This document shows, in pieces, positions 1-6,318 of a DNA stretch of 45,939 nt. Location of the stretch: positions 1 through 45,939 of IMG/VR virus record IMGVR_UViG_3300025666_000631. One strand, written 5' to 3'. The position numbers were made by a program, and so were the translations under genes. This DNA is from a virus. Below the pieces are notes generated by a model, which was not told where the DNA came from, searched no databases, and saw only the letters and a program-made list of their open reading frames with translations. Every line of letters starts with the position of its first letter. Position 1 is the stretch's first letter.

Positions 1-300
1 GCAACCGAAATAAAAGGAGCTCTCAATAAAATAGAGGCAATGAGGGGCGTCAGTTATACTTGGAATAAAGGCTCAAGAAAAGACCAAAAAGATATCGGGG
101 TTATAGCTCAAGAAGTCGAGCAAGTGATTCCTGAAATAGTTAGAGAGCATAAATTTGAGGTTGGAGAATTCGAAGGCGACGAAACCAAATACAAAACCGT
201 TGATTATGAAAAACTTAGCGCTGTCCTCATTGAGGCCGTAAAGGAGTTGTCTGCAAAAGTAAAAACTTTAGAAAAAATAGTATCAGATACCCAAGTTTAA
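1..300 (+). CDS. Fibre protein C-terminus with S74 intramolecular chaperone domain (partial)
   Basis: The frame is open from the first base of the window, so only the C-terminal ~99 residues are present; an internal ATG at 40 is probably not the start. The residues match the end of an intramolecular chaperone (peptidase S74) domain: LRG-like 'MRGVSYTWN', then 'GVIAQEVEQVIPEIV', a 'VDYEKLSAVLIEAVKEL' segment and a final coiled-coil helix. In this family the domain drives trimerisation of phage tail spikes and fibres and then cuts itself off at a Ser-Asp bond; that bond lies upstream of the window. The stop codon overlaps the stop of the convergent J-domain gene (297-300). It resembles the S74 domain at 29523-30155, so the phage has at least two. 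The fibre identity is family inference; the domain call is from sequence. Confidence 0.85.
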   Translation, partial: ATEIKGALNKIEAMRGVSYTWNKGSRKDQKDIGVIAQEVEQVIPEIVREHKFEVGEFEGDETKYKTVDYEKLSAVLIEAVKELSAKVKTLEKIVSDTQV

Positions 301-980
301 TCTAGGGCTTTTTGGTTTCTTGTTATAATCTCAAACATTTGTTGTTTTTGTTGTGGTGTAGATTTGTGCCACTTGTACATAATGTCCTCGCGAATATATT
401 TCATGTTTTTATTCATTTTTTGTATTTCGGATTTTAATTGATGTATAAATTCAGGGGTTATTGTTTTGATTTTGACGTTTAACTCTAATGCCACTTGAAG
501 TATTTTTCTGAAATCCCCCCCCTGTTTGCCTTTCACGGCTTCATTGTATAGTTCCAGCCGATCTTCAATTTCGTCGTCTGTTAGGTTTTTATTTAAGTCG
601 GGGTGAGTTTTCTTGACTATCTCGCGGAACAATTCATTCATGTCTCCATCTGATAAGTTTTCTTTTTGTTTTTTTTCCGGAGCGACTGACTCAAATGGGT
701 CTTGTATTTTTTTGTTTTTACAATACTCTAGCATCTTGCTTATGAACCTATGACGAACTTCTTCAAATTCTTCAACTAGTTCTTCATATTCCATACTAAG
801 ATATAAAGCTTTATGCCGTAATTTTTTAAATTGTTTTCTTAATTGTTTTTGGGCTTGTGGAGCAGAGTATTTTACAGGAAGATTTTCTTTTGCGTATTTT
901 TTGTTTTCTGGTTGATATACTCCCAACTCATATTTTTCTTTTTCTCCAAAGAGATCATTAAACAAATCTTTTCTATTCAT
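297..980 (-). CDS. J-domain-like protein with N-terminal coiled coil
   Basis: 227 residues. Residues ~40-90 are rich in Lys, Glu, Leu and Arg and look like a long helical or coiled-coil region. Residues ~110-165 resemble the core of a DnaJ J-domain, with the HPD tripeptide at 126-128 in 'KKTHPDLNKN' followed by a helix ending in 'YNEAVKGKQGGDFRKIL'. J-domains use HPD to stimulate DnaK ATPase; here the domain sits mid-protein and no Gly/Phe or zinc region follows, so it is not a full DnaJ. It could recruit host DnaK to fold the fibre proteins encoded next to it (inference). The gene follows a minus-strand terminator (995-1020) and a GTGTAAAATAAT motif just before the ATG, so it is probably its own transcription unit. 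Its stop overlaps the convergent fibre gene. Confidence 0.7.
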   Translation of the reverse strand: MNRKDLFNDLFGEKEKYELGVYQPENKKYAKENLPVKYSAPQAQKQLRKQFKKLRHKALYLSMEYEELVEEFEEVRHRFISKMLEYCKNKKIQDPFESVAPEKKQKENLSDGDMNELFREIVKKTHPDLNKNLTDDEIEDRLELYNEAVKGKQGGDFRKILQVALELNVKIKTITPEFIHQLKSEIQKMNKNMKYIREDIMYKWHKSTPQQKQQMFEIITRNQKALD

Positions 981-982
981 AT

Positions 983-994
983 ATTATTTTACAC
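983..994 (-). promoter_or_regulatory. Candidate phage late promoter motif (copy 1)
   Basis: On the minus strand the sequence GTGTAAAATAAT lies 2 bases upstream of the ATG at 980. It is a variant of the GTGTAATA motif seen before the starts at 6288, 8904 and 11991. It directly follows the T-tract of the terminator at 995-1020, where a new promoter would be expected. Promoter function is inference. Confidence 0.4.
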
Positions 995-1020
995 AAAAAA
1001 GGCGACCCCGAAGGGTCGCC
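995..1020 (-). terminator. Rho-independent terminator after the lectin-like fibre gene
   Basis: A perfect 8-bp GC-rich stem (GGCGACCC/GGGTCGCC, 1001-1008 with 1013-1020) with a 4-base CGAA loop, followed on the minus strand by six T residues (995-1000). It lies 30 bases after the stop of the minus-strand gene at 1050-1835 and before the J-domain gene, so it separates two transcription units. It is the clearest intrinsic terminator in the window. Confidence 0.9.
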
Positions 1021-1049
1021 CAAGAATTAAATCTTGCTCGTGTTACTGA

Positions 1050-1835
1050 TTATCCGATTGACGCAATCAATTCCACTGAATAATTAGCGGAAGGAACTGA
1101 GTCTGCGAATGTTACAGTAGCAGCCGATGTACTTACTGCTGAAACCATGCATGCAATGATTGGATCACTTGCATCTGTACTTCTCAGGAGTGCAACAACA
1201 ACTGGTGTTGAAGCGAATATTCTACCGAAGCTTATTGAACCAGAATTGTCTGACCCATTAGTTACTGTAGAGCTAATTGCTACTACATCATTGGATGCAA
1301 CCGCAGCATTTAAAGAAGAAATGTCAACGCTAAGGTCGGATTCGTTCTTTACGTCTTCAGCTTGTAAGCTAGAAACGTCAACGCTAAGGTCGGATTCGTT
1401 CTTTACGTCTTCAGCTTGTAAGCTGGAGATGTCAACGCTAAGGTCGGATTCGTTCTTTACGTCTTCAGCTTGTAAGCTAGAAACGTCAACGCTAAGGTCG
1501 GATTCGTTCTTTACGTCTTCAGCTTGTAAGCTGGAGATTTCAGTGTTAGTATCACTTTCGTCGATTACTCTCTGAGCTTGCAAAGAAGAAATGTCAACGC
1601 TAAGGTCGGATTCGTTCTTTACGTCTTCAGCTTGTAAGCTGGAGATTTCAGTGTTAGTATCACTTTCGTCGATTACTCTCTGAGCTTGTAAGCTTGAGAT
1701 ATCAGCTTCGATTGTAGCTTTACTCATTAGTGTGGATCCGCCTGCGCTCTGAATTTCGAACGCGCCAGCTCCACTCGAGGCCAATCGGATATTGTCCGAT
1801 AGGCTTAATGTTTCGGTACGGAATACCTTTGCCAT
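1050..1835 (-). CDS. Repeat-containing fibre protein with H-type-lectin-like C-terminus
   Basis: 261 residues. Residues 1-45 are a short N-terminal segment, probably virion-attaching. Residues 46-171 are seven tandem 18-residue repeats of two kinds, 'ISSLQAEDVKNESDLSVD' and 'ISSLQAQRVIDESDTNTE', with regularly spaced Leu, Ile and Val as in a trimeric coiled coil or beta-prism shaft. Residues ~185-261 ('GSISFGRIFASTPVVVALL' to the end) look like an H-type lectin domain, a six-strand sugar-binding fold known from Helix agglutinin, discoidins and some phage proteins. The likely role is a short receptor-binding fibre. It sits downstream of the GT genes and ends at a strong terminator. The lectin call rests on pattern similarity only; the repeats are certain. 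Confidence 0.65.
   Translation of the reverse strand: MAKVFRTETLSLSDNIRLASSGAGAFEIQSAGGSTLMSKATIEADISSLQAQRVIDESDTNTEISSLQAEDVKNESDLSVDISSLQAQRVIDESDTNTEISSLQAEDVKNESDLSVDVSSLQAEDVKNESDLSVDISSLQAEDVKNESDLSVDVSSLQAEDVKNESDLSVDISSLNAAVASNDVVAISSTVTNGSDNSGSISFGRIFASTPVVVALLRSTDASDPIIACMVSAVSTSAATVTFADSVPSANYSVELIASIG
1323..1700 (-). repeat. Seven tandem 54-bp coding repeats
   Basis: Seven in-frame 54-bp units encode 18-residue repeats of the fibre protein. Type A (AEDVKNESDLSVD) and type B (AQRVIDESDTNTE) units are nearly identical within type at the DNA level, in the order B-A-B-A-A-A-A from the N-terminus. The near-identity suggests recent duplication, so copy number may vary between relatives. 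Confidence 0.95.
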
Positions 1836-1836
1836 T

Positions 1837-1850
1837 ACTATTAATTACGT
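1837..1850 (-). promoter_or_regulatory. Variant of the candidate late promoter motif
   Basis: On the minus strand ACGTAATTAATAGT precedes the ATG at 1835, in the position where other units of this block carry GTGTAATA. The match is partial (GTAAT plus an AT-rich tail), so this is the weakest copy. Confidence 0.25.
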
Positions 1851-1886
1851 TTAAAAAAAGCTTTTGGGAACTTTTATTTTTTCTGC

Positions 1887-1907
1887 AACCCTGATAAACA
1901 AAGGGTT
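1887..1907. repeat. Short inverted repeat in an 82-bp gap
   Basis: AACCCT (1887-1892) and AGGGTT (1902-1907) form a 6-bp stem with a 9-base loop in the gap between the lectin-like fibre gene and the three-GT gene. On the minus strand, the coding strand here, no T-tract follows, so it is a poor intrinsic terminator. On the plus strand a T-rich stretch follows, but no plus-strand gene ends there. Confidence 0.35.
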
Positions 1908-1917
1908 TTAAGGTTTT

Positions 1918-4113
1918 TTAGCTACACCAATAGCTCATGAATATTTTTTTTAATTCATGCGGGTAGGCCATAAAATGTAATATAAATGTATCTTCGTTCA
2001 CTAATCTTGGATCTGTGTTAAATTCGTTCATTTCAAATATTTTTCTATTAAGTCCGTAACCATCAGATTTTCGTAGAATTTCGCATAATATTTCTTGATC
2101 CCCTCCGCTAGCATACAGCGAAGATTTGTCTCCTTTGAAGTCTCTCCATTTTGTGATTAAGTTTTTTGTGTATTGATGAGATTTAAGAAAAAATACTCCG
2201 CTGTTCAACATGCAATTGTCGCCGATGTCTTTTGTGGCAAGTATAAATTTCTTAGGAGCTTTTTCTATAATTGACTCGAGTTTTTTTTCTGGATTAAAAA
2301 TTAAAGTGTCTGAATCCATCCATACGATATAGTCGTGATCATCGATATGATTCAGTAGCGCTTGAGATTTCGACCAGTTTGGGCTTCCGTTTTTGTCTAA
2401 ACTTTCTCTGTAGACGTAAAAGCTGTAACCTTGTTTGTCGCAGTATTCTTTTATAGAATTTTCTGAGTGAATTGCGTAGTCTGCTATTTCTTTTGTATAT
2501 AAGCTAACTATAGCTATTTTTTGGCCTGAATTATATTTGCTAAATTTATCCTCAGGTATCTTAGGGTTGGGTAATTGACTTGAGAAATATTTAAGGAAGT
2601 TATAATCTTTAAATTTTTGCCACTGATCTTTAAGGTTTATGAGTTCTTTTTGTTTTATATTATTATTTTTATGCACGCAAGACTGATCTCTCCAGGAGCA
2701 AGTCCAATAAGTTACGGCATACGCCTCGGGAAAACAAGCCTTTGGGTCTTCAAGCCATTTTTTATTTATAGAATTATTTGCCGCAGAACCATTCGTATCC
2801 CAACTTATTGGATAAAAAATATCAGGGTCAAGTATTTTCATATTTTTTGGCTTAAGCCTTTCGAGGCACTCAAAGAGGAAGATTGGACCAGTTGCTATTT
2901 CTGGAGGAGTGGGGTCTCCGTTTTTGAAATATTTATATTCTGGTAGAAGATCTACGCAATCTATCCAGAAGTCTTCTCCGGGGGAAGAGTATTTGAATGC
3001 ATTGGGAATTTCATTTTTATTTATTATATGATCTCTTTCTTTCATTTTTTGTTTACCTAGAACCATAGTCTCGCCAGCAAACAAATCATCTAGAGGCTTT
3101 AAGCATTTAAAATCCAAATCAACATACACCCCTCCGTACCTATGCATGTAAAAAAACCTAGCAACATCTGCCCTGTCTATCGGATTCTCGTAAGAGTCGT
3201 ATATTTCTAGATATTTTGGATAATGATTTTTTACTAAATCGCGATTATTTTCATCTGTCCATAATATATATTGCCAGTCGGGATTTTTGTTTTTCCAGGA
3301 ATCTACCCAATCTTTTTTGTATATATGGTTCGGGATATTTCGGTCTTTCCAGCTTTGGTGAATTATTTTTGTTACCTTTTGTTCCTCAAACTTATCTTGG
3401 TTGCTTCTGATGTCTGAATTATTATCTATTGATGTATTTCCGTTTTCTTCATGTAATTGCCTTGACATAAGGGGGTTTAAGTGAAATACAGATTCAGGGT
3501 TTCTTTTTGGTAAATCATCTTTAAAGAACTTAATCATAAAATGATCAACCGCAGAACTCATGCCGTCTTTTTCTATTGAGCTGCAAAATAACTCTGCCGC
3601 ATTTTTACTTATCACATAAGAGCTGGTAGTCATATGCCAATAATTGTCTCCTTTAGAGAAGTGATCATTTTTTTTGATGTTATTGAAATATTTATTATAA
3701 CAATTTAAGACTTCAGGGTATTTTGCTTTGTTCCATGGCTGGCAACCGCCGAGATATATTAAATTATAATTATCCGGAATATTTTTGCAAAAAACATAGT
3801 TCCAGTAATCTTCAAATTTTTCATTAAATACAACATCATCCTCTAGGATTAAATAACTATCAGAACTTTCATCGAGGGTTAATTTTTTCCATAACCTGTA
3901 ATGACTCAAGCAGCAAGCTATTTCTGCTTTTGTTAGTTTATTTAAGCATTTTTTAAATATCTTTTTTATTTCTTCATTAAGCTCTAGGTTTTTTGCGTCA
4001 ACAGCGGAGGACCTTTCTGCTGAAAATGGTAGACTTTTATTTATATGTTCTAGTCTGTCTGTTCTTCGGTCGAGATTTATAAAGAAAGCTTTACTTATTT
4101 TTTTTAATGTCAT
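1918..4113 (-). CDS. Three-domain glycosyltransferase fusion (GT25 + GT32 + GT34-like)
   Basis: 731 residues with three apparent GT-A domains. Residues 1-~225 match GT25 (LPS-type galactosyltransferase family): 'FINLDRRTDR' at 11-20, 'EIACCLSHYRLW' at 64-75 and the acidic 'EDDV' at 91-94. Residues ~247-470 match GT32 (DXD sugar-binding, Och1-like): 'KIIHQSWKD', 'DRADVARFFYMHRYGGVYVD' and DLD at 332-334. Residues ~530-725 look like the GMA12/MNN10 (GT34-like) fold: 'YIVWMDSDTLIF' with DSD at 600-602 and 'MLNSGVFFLK' at 635-644. All three keep their metal-binding acidic motif, so all may be active. No signal peptide or membrane segment is seen. The start overlaps the end of the DUF2827 gene at 4091-5212 by 23 bases. 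Acceptors and donors cannot be read from sequence. Confidence 0.88.
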   Translation of the reverse strand: MTLKKISKAFFINLDRRTDRLEHINKSLPFSAERSSAVDAKNLELNEEIKKIFKKCLNKLTKAEIACCLSHYRLWKKLTLDESSDSYLILEDDVVFNEKFEDYWNYVFCKNIPDNYNLIYLGGCQPWNKAKYPEVLNCYNKYFNNIKKNDHFSKGDNYWHMTTSSYVISKNAAELFCSSIEKDGMSSAVDHFMIKFFKDDLPKRNPESVFHLNPLMSRQLHEENGNTSIDNNSDIRSNQDKFEEQKVTKIIHQSWKDRNIPNHIYKKDWVDSWKNKNPDWQYILWTDENNRDLVKNHYPKYLEIYDSYENPIDRADVARFFYMHRYGGVYVDLDFKCLKPLDDLFAGETMVLGKQKMKERDHIINKNEIPNAFKYSSPGEDFWIDCVDLLPEYKYFKNGDPTPPEIATGPIFLFECLERLKPKNMKILDPDIFYPISWDTNGSAANNSINKKWLEDPKACFPEAYAVTYWTCSWRDQSCVHKNNNIKQKELINLKDQWQKFKDYNFLKYFSSQLPNPKIPEDKFSKYNSGQKIAIVSLYTKEIADYAIHSENSIKEYCDKQGYSFYVYRESLDKNGSPNWSKSQALLNHIDDHDYIVWMDSDTLIFNPEKKLESIIEKAPKKFILATKDIGDNCMLNSGVFFLKSHQYTKNLITKWRDFKGDKSSLYASGGDQEILCEILRKSDGYGLNRKIFEMNEFNTDPRLVNEDTFILHFMAYPHELKKIFMSYWCS

Positions 4114-5212
4114 CTATTATTTTTGAAAAAATGTTTATGGTTTTTGTTTCGAATGGGCTAAACTCTTTTAATTTCTCTCTTGCTTGCTGAGTGTATTGAT
4201 CTTGAACTTCTTCGTGATTTATCATTGCGCTATAAAGCTGATTGGATCCCCCTAGGATGTCGTGTTTTTCATAATAATATCCGATATCACAAAGACCTGG
4301 GCAGTTGTGAATTAATGGTAAGCCCATATATAACTGCTCAAAGTTTGCGTAATTATATTGATTATCTTCCTGGTGGCTCACTATAACGCTTCCAAACTTA
4401 CTTAACGCATCGAGTGATGACCATCTATTATTAAAATAACAAAAATCTTTCTTTTGCAGTATATCTAATCTTTTAACGAACGCTTCAAAATATTTTCTTT
4501 CTCTGATTCTTTCTGCACAAAAAACATTTATGGATTCTATATTATTGGGTTTCCTAAACTCCAGTCTTTCGCAGATCATTAATGGTACCATGCAGGTTTT
4601 TAGCATGTTGATATTTGGCTCAAAAATACAAACTTTTTTAGAGAACTCTTTTTTGAAAAATGGAGATAAGTTTTTGTTTTTTAATTTATTTATCTCTTCC
4701 TGGACAAATGACGGCTCCCATATCATGGGTGTTGTTATTACATTATCGTTTCCATAGTAGGTTTTTATATACTCTTTGCCTGATTCGTGGTGGGGTAATA
4801 TCCATATTTGATCTATATCCTTACCGAAAGATTTTGGGTTTAACTCGTAATGTTTGTTGGGATATCTTGTTGAGAATATCGTGTTAAATGTATCAATGTT
4901 TAATTTATGGCCGAAATGAGCGACTATAACTTTTAGTTTTTCGTTTCTTTGTTTAAGTTTTTTTACAGCATTCGCGGGAATATCATATCCAGCAATAATT
5001 AATAAGTCAAACTTTTCATTGCCATCCTCCATTAAATCTGTAAATAGCATACCTGTATGCTTGAAGTGTATTTTGTTTTTGGGTTTTTCTTTTACTATAT
5101 AATGACATTCGTGACCTATTCTTTTGAATAAATCGTATAAAAATGTTATGTGTTGTTGCATTCCGCTAGCCCAAAAAGCCGTGGACATATCAAGTGTGAT
5201 TCCTATTTTCAT
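4091..5212 (-). CDS. DUF2827-family GT-B-like glycosyltransferase (copy 1)
   Basis: 373 residues. It matches, from memory, the DUF2827 pattern: N-terminal 'KIGITLDMST' and 'GMQQHITFLYDLFKRIGHEC', 'QIWILPHHE', 'CIFEPNINMLKTCMVPLMIC', then 'VIVSHQEDNQYNYANFEQLY', 'GLPLIHNCP' and 'GYYYE'. The second half has the look of a GT-B C-terminal nucleotide-sugar domain, with an acidic residue in 'NFEQLYMGLPLIHN' where retaining GT-B enzymes place the donor-binding Glu. The family has no firmly known function that I can state, and GT activity is inferred from fold features. Its start overlaps the stop of the next DUF2827 gene in an ATGA (5209-5212), implying translational coupling. Confidence 0.75.
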   Translation of the reverse strand: MKIGITLDMSTAFWASGMQQHITFLYDLFKRIGHECHYIVKEKPKNKIHFKHTGMLFTDLMEDGNEKFDLLIIAGYDIPANAVKKLKQRNEKLKVIVAHFGHKLNIDTFNTIFSTRYPNKHYELNPKSFGKDIDQIWILPHHESGKEYIKTYYGNDNVITTPMIWEPSFVQEEINKLKNKNLSPFFKKEFSKKVCIFEPNINMLKTCMVPLMICERLEFRKPNNIESINVFCAERIRERKYFEAFVKRLDILQKKDFCYFNNRWSSLDALSKFGSVIVSHQEDNQYNYANFEQLYMGLPLIHNCPGLCDIGYYYEKHDILGGSNQLYSAMINHEEVQDQYTQQAREKLKEFSPFETKTINIFSKIIDDIKKNK

Positions 5213-6288
5213 GACAATAATTTTTTATATTTTTCTATAACAATTGGGTTTGTTGGTGAATACTTGTTTAGTACTTGGGCTGATTTTTCCTTGTACTGTT
5301 GTAGGTTTTTGCTATGGTTCGTTATGGCATTTTTTATAGCTTTTGCGGCTAAATTAGTGTCGTAATCTGGGTAAAAATAACCCGCTTCTTTTATGTATTC
5401 TGAATTATGTACCAGTGGTATGTTGAAGTATAAGGCTTCGAGGTATGTGTAGTTCAGTCCGTTTAGCAATTGATGGGATACTACTAAATCGCATTCGTGG
5501 GAGAAGATTTCTGCAACCTTTTTTCTTTTTGCGAAGAATATTTTTTTATGTTTAAATATGTTTAGTTTATTAATTAAGGTTTTGAAATAGAGCTTGTCTA
5601 TTAATTTTGCACTGCAATAAACATTTATATCTTTTTCAAGCTCTTTTCCATTTTGATTAAAAAATTCTTCTAACGCCATAATCGACGGAAGGCAATGCTT
5701 TGTTATGTTTAGGTTGGGCTCTAATATTGCTATGTGTTTTTTATCTTTTTCATTATAAAAGCAGCTTTTATTTATTGAGTTCCATATTTTTTCGTGAATT
5801 TTTACATACTTTGGAGACCATATATAAGGTAGCTCAAAAACCTTTTCTGTTTTGTAATAGGTTTTAAAGTATTCGAATGATATTTCATAGTGCGGCGAGA
5901 TCCAGACTTCATCGACTTCGTCTGGATTCACTGATATGTGATCGTTCCAGCTACATCTTTCGATATCTGCAAGCATTGAATTGCCGTATAATATGTGAAC
6001 GTTCTTGCATTTGGGGTTTGATTTTTTTATAAAATTTATCTTATTAGTATTAATCATCCATGCAGTATTTAATATAAAAGATATATCTTCACAATATTCT
6101 AATAATTCATCTTCTTCTATGATTAATATATCAGCTGGGGGATCAATGCATTCTTCTATTTTGTGATTTATGGCAATAATTGGAGTAAAGCCAATACCTT
6201 TTAATAGTTCAGCAAGGAACACTATATTTTGCTGTAGTCCGTTACTGAATAACCCGTTTTTATAATTGGCAGTAAGCAATATATTCAT
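5209..6288 (-). CDS. DUF2827-family GT-B-like glycosyltransferase (copy 2)
   Basis: 359 residues and a clear paralogue of the gene at 4091-5212: 'NGLQQNIVFLAELLKGIGF', 'DEVWISPHYE', 'PYIWSPKYV', 'IAILEPNLNITKHCLPSIMA', 'LVVSHQLLNGLNYTYLEALY', 'PLVHNSEYI' and 'AGYFYPDYD'. The core motifs are shared while the rest diverges strongly, so the pair is not recent and may act on different sugars. It is the first gene of a three-gene GT unit (6288 to 1918) and is preceded by the GTGTAATA motif 2 bases from the ATG. There is no signal peptide or membrane segment. GT function is inferred. Confidence 0.72.
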   Translation of the reverse strand: MNILLTANYKNGLFSNGLQQNIVFLAELLKGIGFTPIIAINHKIEECIDPPADILIIEEDELLEYCEDISFILNTAWMINTNKINFIKKSNPKCKNVHILYGNSMLADIERCSWNDHISVNPDEVDEVWISPHYEISFEYFKTYYKTEKVFELPYIWSPKYVKIHEKIWNSINKSCFYNEKDKKHIAILEPNLNITKHCLPSIMALEEFFNQNGKELEKDINVYCSAKLIDKLYFKTLINKLNIFKHKKIFFAKRKKVAEIFSHECDLVVSHQLLNGLNYTYLEALYFNIPLVHNSEYIKEAGYFYPDYDTNLAAKAIKNAITNHSKNLQQYKEKSAQVLNKYSPTNPIVIEKYKKLLS

Positions 6289-6290
6289 CG

Positions 6291-6303
6291 CATTTTATTA
6301 CAC
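6291..6303 (-). promoter_or_regulatory. Candidate phage late promoter motif (copy 2)
   Basis: Minus-strand GTGTAATAAAATG ends 2 bases before the ATG at 6288, at the head of the three-gene GT unit. It shares the GTGTAATA core with the sites at 8907-8918 and 11997-12008. Confidence 0.45.
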
Positions 6304-6318
6304 AGCAATTTTCAATAT

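Noticed and set aside
1147-1575. Plus-strand 142-residue ORF with repeats
   Set aside because: It is the antisense shadow of the 54-bp repeats of the minus-strand fibre gene; the periodic DNA keeps the opposite frame open.
1887-1907. Intrinsic terminator after the three-GT gene
   Set aside because: Only a 6-bp stem, and A-rich rather than T-rich sequence follows on the relevant strand.
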